A stretch of 64,000 nt of DNA from 13-2-20CM-66-19 sp036273735 (GCA_036273735.1 DASUHA010000109.1:8110-72109), one strand, 5' to 3'. Shown: positions 16,668-25,791, counted from the first letter of the stretch. The notes: a model not told the origin generated them from the sequence alone. Numbers and translations are program-made.

Positions 16668-16685
16668 GTGGTGGCGCGGGCGGAG

Positions 16686-17567
16686 TCACGGGCTCCAGGC
16701 GGGTACGGCAATGCGTTCGCTCGGCCGCTTGCGGTCGAAGAAGAGATCTGCTCCCAGGTGTTGCCGCACCCGGACCTCCTCAGCCTGATATTCGGGCGTC
16801 TCCCACCGGCCGGGGTCAGGGGACAGGCCGATGAGCACGCCAGCACCGGCCTCTGCCACGAGGTGAGATTGCGTGGTGAGGAGACGATTCCTGCCGACGT
16901 GCTCGCACAGACGTCGGCCGAAGAAATTCAGCCAGAACAGCCCGGGCAGGTACCGGCCGAAGTCTCGGCCGATGGCTTCGATGCGGGGAGTGAGGCTCAT
17001 GACCTTCGCCCAGTACTCGGCAGCGGCGCTCGCGTGGCCCCACGCCGGTGCCAACTGATCGCAGAGCTCAGCGAAGAGCTTCCCCGTCCAGTCGCCGCCC
17101 GACGGCTTGCGTGCCGTGCCGCCCCGGAGCTGCACGCTGATCCTGTTCCCAAGAGACCGCTTCTCACCCAAACGACTCAACACCGCCTGGTCGACCGATA
17201 TGACCAAGGTCAGATCGCGGTGACTCCCACGCAACTCCGCATCACCCGAGGGCCGTTCGAATTCCGGTTGACCGTACTGCTGAACGAGCGCCCGGTACGT
17301 GGGTCCGCGCTCATAGCAAGCCGACAACACGGCCTCCTTCAGCGCCCCGGGCCGTGATATGTCCACGGGCCGCTGGTCGCGTGCACTCCTCCATACTCGC
17401 AGCTTGCTGCACCATGGCGTTGCGTGGGTCGTGAGGATCCGCTGAAGAACGTCGAGCTCATCGCCCGGATCGATCCAGCGGTCAAATACGATTTCCGCAT
17501 CCAGATCCCATGGCGAGATCGTGACCGTGGGCCCGTTCTTCCTGCGCAGCACCATATCGATGCTCAC
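16686..17567 (-). CDS. Hypothetical protein, orphan gene next to tRNA-Arg
   Basis: 293 residues from a GTG preceded by AGGTGA. No signal peptide or membrane helix. The protein has a mixed alpha/beta composition; the stretch AEAGAGVLIGLSPDPGRW followed by LGADLFFDRKR is reminiscent of Imm52/DUF3396-type polymorphic-toxin immunity proteins, but the similarity is recalled, weak and unverified. The gene is transcribed away from tRNA-Arg(CCG), 36 bases from its 3' end, a classical insertion site for genomic islands. No toxin or integrase is next to it. If the family guess is right this would be an orphan immunity gene; otherwise the function is unknown. Confidence 0.6.
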   Translation of the reverse strand: MSIDMVLRRKNGPTVTISPWDLDAEIVFDRWIDPGDELDVLQRILTTHATPWCSKLRVWRSARDQRPVDISRPGALKEAVLSACYERGPTYRALVQQYGQPEFERPSGDAELRGSHRDLTLVISVDQAVLSRLGEKRSLGNRISVQLRGGTARKPSGGDWTGKLFAELCDQLAPAWGHASAAAEYWAKVMSLTPRIEAIGRDFGRYLPGLFWLNFFGRRLCEHVGRNRLLTTQSHLVAEAGAGVLIGLSPDPGRWETPEYQAEEVRVRQHLGADLFFDRKRPSERIAVPAWSP

Positions 17568-17603
17568 GTCACCTAGGTCGGCGGAATAGACACATCTTGG
17601 AAT

Positions 17604-17680
17604 TGGCGCGCCCGACTGGATTCGAACCAGCGACCTGCAGCTTCGGAGGCTGCCACTCTATCCAACTGAGCTACGGGCGC
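17604..17680 (-). tRNA. tRNA-Arg(CCG)
   Basis: A 77-base tRNA on the minus strand. Acceptor GCGCCCG pairs with CGGGCGC, followed by discriminator G and an encoded CCA. The anticodon loop is CTCCGAA in a GCAGC/GCTGC stem, giving anticodon CCG, which reads CGG arginine codons. The T-loop GGTTCGAATCC is intact. Confidence 0.97.
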
Positions 17681-17744
17681 GCCGCCCGGACCGGGGACCG
17701 GGATGATACGCGGACGGCGGTCCCAGCGCTAATTGCGCCGCCGG

Positions 17745-19763
17745 TCATGCCCCAGGCGCCGCCTTCCACGCGTTATTGCTGCGATTCTTGTCCGGCAGGA
17801 CCCTGTCGGGATCGATGGTCACGGACTCGATCGGCTGCGTCGTATCGACCGTCAGGTCGACCTCCTTTTGCTGGATCCAGGTCTCGGCGGGCAGCTGGAT
17901 GCGCTCACTGCTGCCGTCCCGGAAATCGAGCCGCACGACCGCCGGCAGCACCAGCCGATCGAGGTTGGCGATGCCTATCACGGCGCCCTTGCTCCAGCCG
18001 CCGCGCACGGGATGCACTCCCTGCACCGCGAGGTCGAATGTCCAGTTATGCATGTACCAGCCGCGCCAGAACCAGGAGAGATCCTCGCCCGCGGCGCTCT
18101 CCATGGCGCGGAAGAAATCCGACGGCTTCGGATGCCGGTATGCCCAATCACTGATGAACTTGCGGAACGCCCAGTCGAAGCGGTTCGGTCCGAGGATCTG
18201 CTCGCGCAGCAAGGCGAGGCCGAGCGCTGACTTGAAGTAGGTGACGGGGTGACGATACTTCTCCGCAACCTGATCGGCGCGGGTGAGCAGGGTGGGGGCA
18301 GCGGGATCCTCGAGCGTTGGCAGGATCTCGTCCGCCGGATTGCCGCCCCCGGGTGCGTATTCCGGATCGCGCTTGGGTCCGAAGGTACCGTGCTGGAAGT
18401 CCTCTGACTCGTAGATGTCGATGAAGGTGTTGAATCCCTCGTCCATCCACTGATCGCGCCGCTCGTCGAAGCCCACCACCATCGGGAACCAGGTATGTCC
18501 GAACTCGTGGGCGGTGAGCGCAAACAGGTCCTTGCCTCTGTCGGTGTAGTCGTCGAAGACGATGGCCGGATATTCCATACCTCCTATGGGGCCGGCAACG
18601 GCCGCGGCCGTCGGGTATGGGTAGTCGAACCCCCAGCGCCTGGAGAACTGCTCCAGCGAATATTTCACGTATTCCGTCACGCGGCCCCAGGCCTGAGACC
18701 CGGCGCTCTCGATGGGATAGAACGACATGGCGAGGCCGCTCCTGCCCCCCGGCAGTTTGAATCGCGCCGCATCCCAAATGAAAGCCCGGGAGGCGGCAAA
18801 GGAGACGTCCCGCGCCTGGTCGATTCGGAAGTGCCAGGTAGCCGTAGCCGCTGCTGATGCGGTTTGCGGACTGGCGATTTCCTCTGCGGTGCGGATCATG
18901 ACCGTACGGTCACTGCCTCGCGCCTGCTGCAGCCGCTGGCGCTCGAGCGCGGTGAGCACCTCGCCAGGGTTCTCCAGCTCCCCGGAGCCCGCCACCACCA
19001 TGCCGCGGGGTACGGTCACGTAGTAGTCGAAATTGCCGTACTCGAGATAGAACTCCGCTCCGAGGTAGGGCAGTGTGTCCCAGCCGCGCACATCGTCATA
19101 GACCGCCATTCGCGGGTACCACTGCGCTACGTCGAATATCTCGCCGTTGCGTGTGCGAATGTGACCCGTACGCCCGCCGAACGCACCGGGCACCGTGAAG
19201 TGGTACTGGATGTGGATTTCCAGCTTGCCACCGCGCGGCACGAGCGGGTGGGTGAGCCGGATCTGCATGCGGGTATCGGACACGACATAGTCCGCTTTGA
19301 TCAGGCGGCCCGCCTCCTCTAACTGTACGCTCTCGAGCACATTCCCGTCCGTACGCTCATCGAGCGAGCGCCTCGAGCTCGCATGGACGTACCTTGCCCG
19401 CGCGTCTTTGCGGTAGATGTTCTGATCGAGCTGCAGCCAGAGGCTCGCGAGCGCCTGTGGGCTGTTGTTGGTATAGGTGATGACTTCGCTTCCCGACAGC
19501 AGGGCGCTGCGGGGATCGAGGCTCGCGCGAATCGTGTAGTCGGCACGGTTCTGCCAGTATTCGGGACCCGGAGTGCCGTCGGCCGCCCGGTAGAGGTTGG
19601 CCGGGGCGGGCAGGGTGAGCGGCGCGAAGGCCTGCAACGGATCGTAGGCAGATGCTGCCGGCTCGGCTGCATGGGCGACCTGAGTGGCTTCAATGGCCCC
19701 GGATTGCTGCGTGCAGCCCGCGATCGCCAGCAATGCGAGCAGCGTGGGCTTGGTATCGATCAT
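17745..19763 (-). CDS. M1 family (gluzincin) zinc aminopeptidase, lipoprotein
   Basis: 672 residues. The N-terminus MIDTKPTLLALLAIAGC has a lipobox (IAGC), so the protein is probably lipid-anchored and faces the periplasm. The catalytic zinc motif is HEFGH at 419-423, with the third ligand Glu at 442 in MDEGFNTF, the M1 HExxH-x18-E spacing. GGMEYPAIVFDD upstream is the exopeptidase GxMEN-like substrate-binding motif in diverged form. The C-terminal part holds beta-sandwich sequence. It should cleave N-terminal residues of peptides. Its start overlaps the stop of the M20 gene by ATGA, so a peptide-scavenging two-gene operon is likely. Confidence 0.92.
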   Translation of the reverse strand: MIDTKPTLLALLAIAGCTQQSGAIEATQVAHAAEPAASAYDPLQAFAPLTLPAPANLYRAADGTPGPEYWQNRADYTIRASLDPRSALLSGSEVITYTNNSPQALASLWLQLDQNIYRKDARARYVHASSRRSLDERTDGNVLESVQLEEAGRLIKADYVVSDTRMQIRLTHPLVPRGGKLEIHIQYHFTVPGAFGGRTGHIRTRNGEIFDVAQWYPRMAVYDDVRGWDTLPYLGAEFYLEYGNFDYYVTVPRGMVVAGSGELENPGEVLTALERQRLQQARGSDRTVMIRTAEEIASPQTASAAATATWHFRIDQARDVSFAASRAFIWDAARFKLPGGRSGLAMSFYPIESAGSQAWGRVTEYVKYSLEQFSRRWGFDYPYPTAAAVAGPIGGMEYPAIVFDDYTDRGKDLFALTAHEFGHTWFPMVVGFDERRDQWMDEGFNTFIDIYESEDFQHGTFGPKRDPEYAPGGGNPADEILPTLEDPAAPTLLTRADQVAEKYRHPVTYFKSALGLALLREQILGPNRFDWAFRKFISDWAYRHPKPSDFFRAMESAAGEDLSWFWRGWYMHNWTFDLAVQGVHPVRGGWSKGAVIGIANLDRLVLPAVVRLDFRDGSSERIQLPAETWIQQKEVDLTVDTTQPIESVTIDPDRVLPDKNRSNNAWKAAPGA

Positions 19764-21202
19764 AGGCTGGACGCCATGCCGAGCTTCATCATCAGCCGGT
19801 AGGTGAACTCGACGCTGCTGTAGAAATCATCGATCTGCTTGCGCTCATCACGGCCGTGCATGCGCAGATCATTGAGGTCGTTCCAGCCGCCGCCCACGCC
19901 GTAGGAAGGGATGCCGGCGGCGCGCGTGAAGATGCTGTCGCTCGCACCGGCCGCCATCTGCGGCAACACCACGACTCCGGGCCACATGGAGTGAGCGACC
20001 TGAGTGATGGCTGCCATGACCTTCGGATCGGGCACGGTCTCCGGCGCGGGCTGCACGGGCTCCAGGAGGGTGACCCGGATACCGGGGTCGGCCGCGACTT
20101 TCTGCAGCCGGGCCAGTGTTTCCCTTTCCGTCTCCCCGGGGAAGACGCGACACTGAACGGTCGCGGCCGCGCTCGAGGGCAAGGCATTTTCCTGCACGCC
20201 TGCCTCGAGCATGGTGGCGACGCAGGTGGTATGCAGGATCGCATTGGTCGCGACATCGTGTGCCGCGACGCGCCGGGCCACCGCCAGATCGAGCGGATCC
20301 CTGGAGAGCGCCATGAGGTCTGCTCGCCTGCTGCCGCTCGCGAGTTGCGCGGTCGCCGCGAAGTAGGCCCGGGTGGTGGCGTTGGTCTTGAAGGGGAACG
20401 GATAGCGCGCGAGGCGTGTGAGCCCGCTTGCCAGCTGGTAAATCGCGTTGTCGGAACGCGGCTCTGAGGAGTGGCCGCCTCTGTTCGTGGTTTCCCACCG
20501 GAACGTCATGTAGGTTTTCTGCACGGTCTCGACACTGAAATCGAGCCGCTTGCCACCCACGATCTCTCCCGAGCCGCCGTCGGGATTGATCACCAGGCCC
20601 GCGTCCACCAGATCGCGGTTGTGCTCGAGAAGCCAATGGGGACCGTTCTGCTCGAGCCCCACTTCCTCATCCGCGGTGAATGCGACGATGATGTCCCGGT
20701 CGGGCGCGAAGCCCATCTTCTTCAGCCTGATGAGCGCCGCCGCTGCCGCTGCGTCCTCGTCCTTCATGTCGGAGGTGCCGCGGCCATAGAAGAACCCATC
20801 CTTCTCGGTGAATTTGAAGGGCGGCAGAGACCAGTCCTCCGGCCGCGCATCGACCACGTCCATGTGACAGATCCACATCACGGGCTTGCCGCTGCCCTTG
20901 CCTTTGAGGCGCACCACCAGATTGACCTGATATGGCCACGGGCTCTCCGGCACCAGATTCATCTCCTTGTCGGTGAAGCCGGCCGCCTTGAAGCGCGCAT
21001 ACAGCGCCTCGGCCACGCCCTTGGTGCCGATGGGGTGTATGGAGCGGATCTCGACGATCTGCTTGAAAATGTCGTGCGCGAGGCGCTGATTGTCCGGCGG
21101 CGGCATGGGGCCAGGGGCGGGCCAGCCGGGGGTTACGGCGGATGCGGCCGTCGTGAGCAGGAGCGCGCAGACAAGCGCGCCGAGCTTCGTAGGATGGTTC
21201 AT
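19760..21202 (-). CDS. Secreted M20/M25/M40 family metallopeptidase
   Basis: 480 residues with a cleavable signal peptide (LGALVCALLLTTAASA). The di-zinc site is intact: H113 and D115 in WICHMDVVDA, the bridging Asp in YGRGTSDMKDEDA, and the catalytic/ligand pair in FTADEEVGLEQNGPHW. The dimerisation lid domain lies between about residues 215 and 330. M20 enzymes of this kind cleave dipeptides or acylated amino acids. It precedes the M1 aminopeptidase in the same operon with a 4-base overlap; both are exported and may act in series on short peptides. Confidence 0.92.
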   Translation of the reverse strand: MNHPTKLGALVCALLLTTAASAVTPGWPAPGPMPPPDNQRLAHDIFKQIVEIRSIHPIGTKGVAEALYARFKAAGFTDKEMNLVPESPWPYQVNLVVRLKGKGSGKPVMWICHMDVVDARPEDWSLPPFKFTEKDGFFYGRGTSDMKDEDAAAAAALIRLKKMGFAPDRDIIVAFTADEEVGLEQNGPHWLLEHNRDLVDAGLVINPDGGSGEIVGGKRLDFSVETVQKTYMTFRWETTNRGGHSSEPRSDNAIYQLASGLTRLARYPFPFKTNATTRAYFAATAQLASGSRRADLMALSRDPLDLAVARRVAAHDVATNAILHTTCVATMLEAGVQENALPSSAAATVQCRVFPGETERETLARLQKVAADPGIRVTLLEPVQPAPETVPDPKVMAAITQVAHSMWPGVVVLPQMAAGASDSIFTRAAGIPSYGVGGGWNDLNDLRMHGRDERKQIDDFYSSVEFTYRLMMKLGMASSL

Positions 21203-21426
21203 CGACTGACCCCGTTGCCGGACTTTCTATTGGCCCGCTACAGCATAGTGGGAATGAGGGTACCGCGTAGCCGGCCCGCGATGGTCCGTGCGACGCACGC
21301 GGCGAAGCGGCGGGCCGGCGGCCATGCCTTCGGGCCTCGGCGTTCGCCGTCCGGGTATTTACGAAGGCGGGAGCCGAACCGCTATACTGCGTGCTTCATG
21401 TTCGCAAGTCCCGTGGTGAGGCATCG

Positions 21427-21984
21427 GTGAGCAAGCAGGACACCCATTTCATCAACATGTTCAGCCTGGTGATCGGCGTGCTGGTCGCGATCGCCATCGT
21501 GATCTTCATAGTGGCGCGCAGCGTGGGAGCGCGCACCGAAGGTCGCCAGATGATGGGTGAGCCTGATTACTACAAGAGCGTCGAGGCGCGCGTCGCCCCC
21601 GTCGAGCAGGAAGCGGTCTCCGGGCAGAACAACGCCGCCCTGGCCATCAAGCCACCTGAAGGTGCGACGGCGGAGGCTGGCGGCGGTTCGGGCCAGGCCA
21701 TGCCCACTAGCGGCAAAGAGCTCTTCGAGCAAACCTGCAGTGCCTGTCATGGAGCCGGCATCGCGGGCGCACCGAAGGCGGGTGACAAAGCGGCGTGGGC
21801 GTCCCACATCTCCAAGGGCCTGCCCACGCTGTACGACCATGCGCTGCACGGCTTCACCGGAAGCAGCGGCACGATGCCCGCCAAGGGCGGCCGCGCGGAT
21901 GTCCCGGATCCGATGGTGGAGCAGGCCGTGAACTACATGGTCTCGCTCGTTGCGCCCAGCATGGTCAGCGGCAAGAAGAAGTAG
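21427..21984 (+). CDS. Membrane-anchored cytochrome c5-type monoheme protein
   Basis: 185 residues from GTG 21427, giving MSKQDTHFINMFSLVIGVLV, the usual cytochrome c5 family start; an ATG at 21391 is in frame but less family-like. One N-terminal membrane helix anchors it, followed by an Ala/Gly/Pro linker and one class I heme domain: CSACH binds heme and the Met in SGTMPAKGG is the distal ligand. It is probably a periplasm-facing electron carrier to a terminal oxidase. A TATACT hexamer lies at about 21381-21386, in a plausible -10 position for a short-leader transcript, but no good -35 is seen. Monocistronic. Confidence 0.9.
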   Translation: MSKQDTHFINMFSLVIGVLVAIAIVIFIVARSVGARTEGRQMMGEPDYYKSVEARVAPVEQEAVSGQNNAALAIKPPEGATAEAGGGSGQAMPTSGKELFEQTCSACHGAGIAGAPKAGDKAAWASHISKGLPTLYDHALHGFTGSSGTMPAKGGRADVPDPMVEQAVNYMVSLVAPSMVSGKKK

Positions 21985-22117
21985 CCCTACTGCCGATCCC
22001 TGTAGCGCGGGAATACGGTTCACCAGAGGCGCACTTCTGTCGCGCCCGAATTTTGATGGTCACGTTCGTGGAAAATCGGCAGGCGGATCCAAATTGCCTT
22101 CCGGCCCTCTCGGTTAC

Positions 22118-22176
22118 AGTTCAAAAATGAGCCACTGAGTGGACAGGCGGCCGATAACAGCTCATGTTTGAGCCAT
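22118..22176. repeat. Two imperfect 18-bp direct repeats, possible IS21-type end remnant
   Basis: The units start at 22118 and 22159, 41 bases apart, and share the pattern AGYTCANNNNTGAGCCAY (12 of 18 identical). Each contains TCA-N4-TGA. The rest of the 204-base gap (21985-22188) holds no gene. Spaced short repeats of this kind resemble the multiple terminal repeats of IS21-family elements, but no transposase is present. Confidence 0.35.
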
Positions 22177-22188
22177 TCTCAGCAGCGA

Positions 22189-23736
22189 TCAGCGGCCGGA
22201 AGGGACAGGCTGCTCCCGGTCGAGACATCGCAGCATGACGGCCTCGCTGATATGGGTGGCGGCGATGGAATCCTGTCCGTCGAGATCCGCAATGGTCCGG
22301 GCCAGCTTGAGGACGCGCTGCCGGGTCCGCCCGGAGAAGCGCAGATGTCTCATCGTGCGATCCAGCAGCGCGCGCGCCGCCGATTGCAGAGTGCAACACC
22401 GCTCGATCTGAGCATCTCTCAGGCGCGCGTTACAGCGGCCCTGGCGCGTGAGCTGACGTGAGCGGGCGAGGGCAACGCGGCTCGCGAGCACCGTGCTCGA
22501 TTCTCCGCTGCCGATGCCATCGTCGAAGTCGCGGACTTCCAGCCGCGGAACCTGCACGTGCATGTCGAGACGGTCGAGCAGGGGGCCTGAAATCCGGGCA
22601 CGATATCGAAGGGCCTCGGCCGGCGTGCAGCGGCACCGACCGGAAGGGTCGCCCAGGTAGCCGCAAGGGCATGGATTCATGGCGGCCACCAACTGGAACG
22701 CTGCTGGATACTCGGCGTGCGCAGCGGCTCGGGAGACCCTGACGACTCCGGCCTCGAGCGGCTCGCGCAACGCCTCGAGCACGCCGCGCCCGAATTCAGG
22801 CAGCTCATCGAGAAACAACACCCCATGATGCGCGAGGCTGATCTCTCCCGGTCGCGCGTGCGAGCCACCGCCGACCAATGACACGGCAGATGCCGTGTGA
22901 TGCGGTGAGCGGAATGGGCGGCGGCCGAAAGCAGCCATGTCGAAGCCGGTGGAACTGACGGAGGCGATCGCTGCACAGTCCAACGCCTCGCTTTCCGTGA
23001 GCGGCGGCAGGAGACCCGGCAGCCGCTGCGCCAACATGCTCTTGCCGCAACCCGGCGGGCCAATCATGAGCAGACTGTGGGATCCGGCGGCGGCGACCAG
23101 GAGAGCTCGCTTCGCAGGGAATTGGCCCTTCACGTCGCTGATATCGGGACCGGCAGTATGATGCCGCGGGACGCATCCGCTCCTCGCTGACGGGCGCGGG
23201 AGCAGCGACACCTCTCCGCTCCAGTGCCGGCAGACTTCCTTGAGATGTGCTGCCCCGAGTACGGCGGTGTTGCTGCCGATGAGCGCCTCGTCGACATCGG
23301 CCGCGGGCACTATCACGTCATGGCCGTCGCGGCTCGCATGCGCAGCGGCGAGCAGAATACCGCGTACTGCTTTGACCTCGCCTCCGAGGCCGAGCTCGCC
23401 ATAGAGCTCACACGGGCGCGCATCGCGGCTGGTTGCCTGCCGCAGCTCTCCCGAGGCGATGAGGATGCCGAGCGCGATGGGAAGCTCGAAGCGGCCACCC
23501 TCCTTCGGGATTTCTGCCGGTGCGAGGTTGACCACGATGCGCCCGCTCGGGAATTCGAATCCGGAGGAGAGGAGAGCCGAGCGCACCCGATCGCGGCTCT
23601 CGCGCACGACGGTGGCGGGCAGGCCCACCAACTGGAATGCAGGCAGGCCACTCGTCACCGTGACTTCGACCTGCACCAGCGGCGCGTCCAGGCCCACCTG
23701 GGCCCGGCACAGGAGAGTTGCGACCGGCAAAGACAC
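22189..23736 (-). CDS. yifB: YifB/ComM-type Mg-chelatase-like AAA+ ATPase
   Basis: 515 residues with the family order: an N-terminal Lon-like domain (LPVATLLCRAQVGLDAPLV, VVRESRDRVRSAL), a central AAA+ module with Walker A GPPGCGKS at 226-233 and Walker B region HHGVLFLDELPEF, and a C-terminal Mg-chelatase-like lid with RYRARISGPLLDRLDMHV. ComM, the best-studied member, is a hexameric helicase promoting branch migration in natural transformation; YifB-type proteins are widespread in gammaproteobacteria. It is 37 bases downstream of ubiK, the usual order. Confidence 0.95.
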   Translation of the reverse strand: MSLPVATLLCRAQVGLDAPLVQVEVTVTSGLPAFQLVGLPATVVRESRDRVRSALLSSGFEFPSGRIVVNLAPAEIPKEGGRFELPIALGILIASGELRQATSRDARPCELYGELGLGGEVKAVRGILLAAAHASRDGHDVIVPAADVDEALIGSNTAVLGAAHLKEVCRHWSGEVSLLPRPSARSGCVPRHHTAGPDISDVKGQFPAKRALLVAAAGSHSLLMIGPPGCGKSMLAQRLPGLLPPLTESEALDCAAIASVSSTGFDMAAFGRRPFRSPHHTASAVSLVGGGSHARPGEISLAHHGVLFLDELPEFGRGVLEALREPLEAGVVRVSRAAAHAEYPAAFQLVAAMNPCPCGYLGDPSGRCRCTPAEALRYRARISGPLLDRLDMHVQVPRLEVRDFDDGIGSGESSTVLASRVALARSRQLTRQGRCNARLRDAQIERCCTLQSAARALLDRTMRHLRFSGRTRQRVLKLARTIADLDGQDSIAATHISEAVMLRCLDREQPVPSGR

Positions 23737-23773
23737 ACACCGTCCCTGGTCGAGTGCTGCGGCGCGGATTGCC

Positions 23774-24073
23774 CTAGTGTCCGGGCGACTGCTCCGGGGG
23801 AGCGTCGCCGGCGATACCGGCTGCAGCAGGGGCCGCCGTGCCCTCGAGCGCCTGCAGCCGCGCCTCGAGCTCCGCGAGCCGGGCGCGGGTGCGTTCGAGC
23901 ACGCGCATCTGCGTGTCGAACTCGTCCCGGGTCACCAGGTCGAGCTTGCCGAGGCTCGAGCGCAGCACTGCGCGGAAGTTGGTTTCGAGATCCTTGCTGA
24001 CGGTGCGGAAAGCCGGCGGAACGCTCTCCAGCAGCCGGCGCGCGATCTCATCGATGCGGAAGTTGTCCATCAT
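23774..24073 (-). CDS. ubiK: Ubiquinone biosynthesis accessory factor UbiK (YqiC/BMFP family)
   Basis: 99 residues. The family is a small coiled-coil protein: DNFRIDEIARRLLESVP at the start, DLVTRDEFDTQMRVLERT in the middle, then a leucine-zipper-like helix LAELEARLQALE that trimerises and contacts UbiJ. A short Ala/Gly/Pro tail ends the protein. UbiK helps organise the soluble coenzyme Q synthesis complex. The start may be either of two adjacent ATGs. Upstream lies the amtB promoter region, so ubiK-yifB and amtB are divergent. Confidence 0.93.
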   Translation of the reverse strand: MMDNFRIDEIARRLLESVPPAFRTVSKDLETNFRAVLRSSLGKLDLVTRDEFDTQMRVLERTRARLAELEARLQALEGTAAPAAAGIAGDAPPEQSPGH

Positions 24074-24125
24074 TTCTCGCCTCCAAGTGCGATGCCCTTC
24101 GATGGGGCGAAGCCTCTGACATGCG

Positions 24126-24140
24126 GCACCAAAACAGTGC
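24126..24140. promoter_or_regulatory. Putative NtrC-binding site upstream of amtB
   Basis: GCAC-N7-GTGC (24126-24129 and 24137-24140) matches the dyad core of the NtrC consensus. It lies about 80 bases upstream of the predicted sigma-54 transcription start, within enhancer range. Only one good site was seen. Confidence 0.5.
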
Positions 24141-24192
24141 GCGCGGGATCAGGCGGCAACGCAAGCCACGGAAAGTGCATCGGAAAGTGTCG

Positions 24193-24208
24193 TGGCATGG
24201 ATTCTGCA
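24193..24208 (+). promoter_or_regulatory. Putative sigma-54 promoter of amtB
   Basis: TGGCATGGATTCTGCA keeps the invariant GG-N10-GC spacing (GG 24194-24195, GC 24206-24207). It matches TGGCAYG-N4-TTGCA with one mismatch. Transcription would start near 24219, about 100 bases before the amtB ATG. Confidence 0.7.
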
Positions 24209-24322
24209 CCCCGACTGCCCGCTTCACCAGCTTACGCGCGCGAAAGCCGGTCGTGCAGCCCTCATTCGTGGCCCGATCGCCCGGAAACGCGCCCAAAGAC
24301 TCGCGAACGTCCGGGAGACCAC

Positions 24323-25750
24323 ATGCGCACCGCTTCGATCCTCTCTAAGGCGATCCGTCGGATGACGGCCGTCACCGCCCTCGCGACCCTCGCACCAACG
24401 CTGGCGTGGGCGGCCGATGCGCCCATACCCAACAAAGGCGACACCGCCTGGATGCTGACCTCCACCGCGCTCGTGCTGCTGATGTCGGTGCCGGCCCTCG
24501 GCCTCTTCTACGGCGGGCTGGTCCGCACGAAGAACATGCTGTCCGTGCTGATGCAGGTGTTCGTCGGCTTCGCGCTGATCACGGTGCTCTGGTGCATCTA
24601 CGGCTACTCGCTCGCCTTCACGCAGGGCAACGCCTTCGTCGGCGGCTTGAGCCGGCTCTTCCTCAATGGCACGTTCAATCCGGTGACGGGCGCCTACGCC
24701 ACAGTCGGCACGTTCGACAAGGGCGTGGAGATGTATGAGCTGGTGTATGTCGCCTTCCAGGCTACGTTCGCCGCCATCACCTGTTGTCTCATCCTCGGCT
24801 CCCTGGTCGAGCGGATCAAGTTCTCCGCCATACTGCTCTTCCTGACATTCTGGTTCACGTTCTGCTATTGCCCGGTGGCGCACATGGTCTGGTTCTGGCC
24901 GGGACCGGATGCCTACACAGCCTCGGCCAATATCGATGCGGTCAATGCGACAGGAGGTCTCATCTGGCAATGGGGTGCGCTCGACTTCGCGGGCGGGACG
25001 GTGGTGCACATCAACTCCGGCGTCGCCGGGCTCGTGGGCGCGATGATTCTCGGCAAGCGCATCGGCCTCGGCCGGGAGCCGATGGCTCCGCACAGTGTGA
25101 CCATGACCATGATCGGCGCGTCGCTCCTCTGGTTCGGCTGGTTCGGCTTCAACGCCGGCTCGGCGCTCGAGGCCAACGGCTCGGCTTCGCTGGCCTTCAT
25201 GAACACCTATCTCGCAACGGCCTGCGCGGTTCTCTCGTGGATGGCCGTCGAATGGCTGCTGAAGGGCAAGCCATCGATGGTGGGTGCGGCCTCCGGCGCC
25301 GTAGCGGGGCTCGTGGCGATTACGCCCGCCGCAGGTAACGTCGGCATTCCAGGCGCCTTCGTGATTGGCCTCTGCGTGGGGGTGGTCTGCTTCTGGGGGG
25401 TCACGGGCCTGAAGAAGATGCTGCGGACAGACGATGCGCTCGATGTATTCGGCGTCCACGCGCTCGGTGGGACCTTCGGTGCGCTCATGACGGGGATTTT
25501 CAACGACCCGGCGCTGGGCGGCCCCGGACAGGTCGTCAACTGGGCGACGGGTGCAACCGGGTATCCCGGCATCTGGGCGCAATTGCTGATCCAGGCGAAG
25601 GCCGTCGGGCTGGTGATCGTGTGGACGGCGGCCGTCGCCGCGATCGGGTTCTACCTGCTGAAGCTCGTGATGGGGATCCGGGTGTCCGAGGAGGACGAGC
25701 GCGAGGGTTTGGACATCACCGCGCACGGCGAGCGCGCTTACGACATGTGA
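24323..25750 (+). CDS. amtB: Ammonium transporter AmtB
   Basis: 475 residues from ATG 24323 (GGGAG upstream). A signal-peptide-like N-terminus (MTAVTALATLAPTLAWA) is followed by eleven transmembrane helices. The pore twin histidines are in TVVHINSGVAGLVGA and FGVHALGGTFGA. A cytoplasmic tail SEEDEREGLDITAHGERAYDM ends the protein, the segment that in E. coli helps bind GlnK. AmtB is a trimeric ammonium channel in the inner membrane. The gene is preceded by a sigma-54-type promoter and an NtrC-like site, so nitrogen-limitation control is likely. Unusually for the family, no glnK gene is adjacent. Confidence 0.96.
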   Translation: MRTASILSKAIRRMTAVTALATLAPTLAWAADAPIPNKGDTAWMLTSTALVLLMSVPALGLFYGGLVRTKNMLSVLMQVFVGFALITVLWCIYGYSLAFTQGNAFVGGLSRLFLNGTFNPVTGAYATVGTFDKGVEMYELVYVAFQATFAAITCCLILGSLVERIKFSAILLFLTFWFTFCYCPVAHMVWFWPGPDAYTASANIDAVNATGGLIWQWGALDFAGGTVVHINSGVAGLVGAMILGKRIGLGREPMAPHSVTMTMIGASLLWFGWFGFNAGSALEANGSASLAFMNTYLATACAVLSWMAVEWLLKGKPSMVGAASGAVAGLVAITPAAGNVGIPGAFVIGLCVGVVCFWGVTGLKKMLRTDDALDVFGVHALGGTFGALMTGIFNDPALGGPGQVVNWATGATGYPGIWAQLLIQAKAVGLVIVWTAAVAAIGFYLLKLVMGIRVSEEDEREGLDITAHGERAYDM

Positions 25751-25791
25751 TGGCCCGGCGGGCCACAGGGGCCGGGACCGCCGGCCTGCTG

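Noticed and set aside
19760..21202. The M20 peptidase as the missing arginine-pathway deacylase (ArgE).
   Set aside because: It carries an export signal and is operonic with an M1 lipoprotein peptidase 26 kb from the arginine genes.
23459..24322. An in-frame extension that would make AmtB 763 residues long.
   Set aside because: It runs through ubiK and yifB on the other strand and past the sigma-54 promoter; the family start and signal peptide are at 24323.
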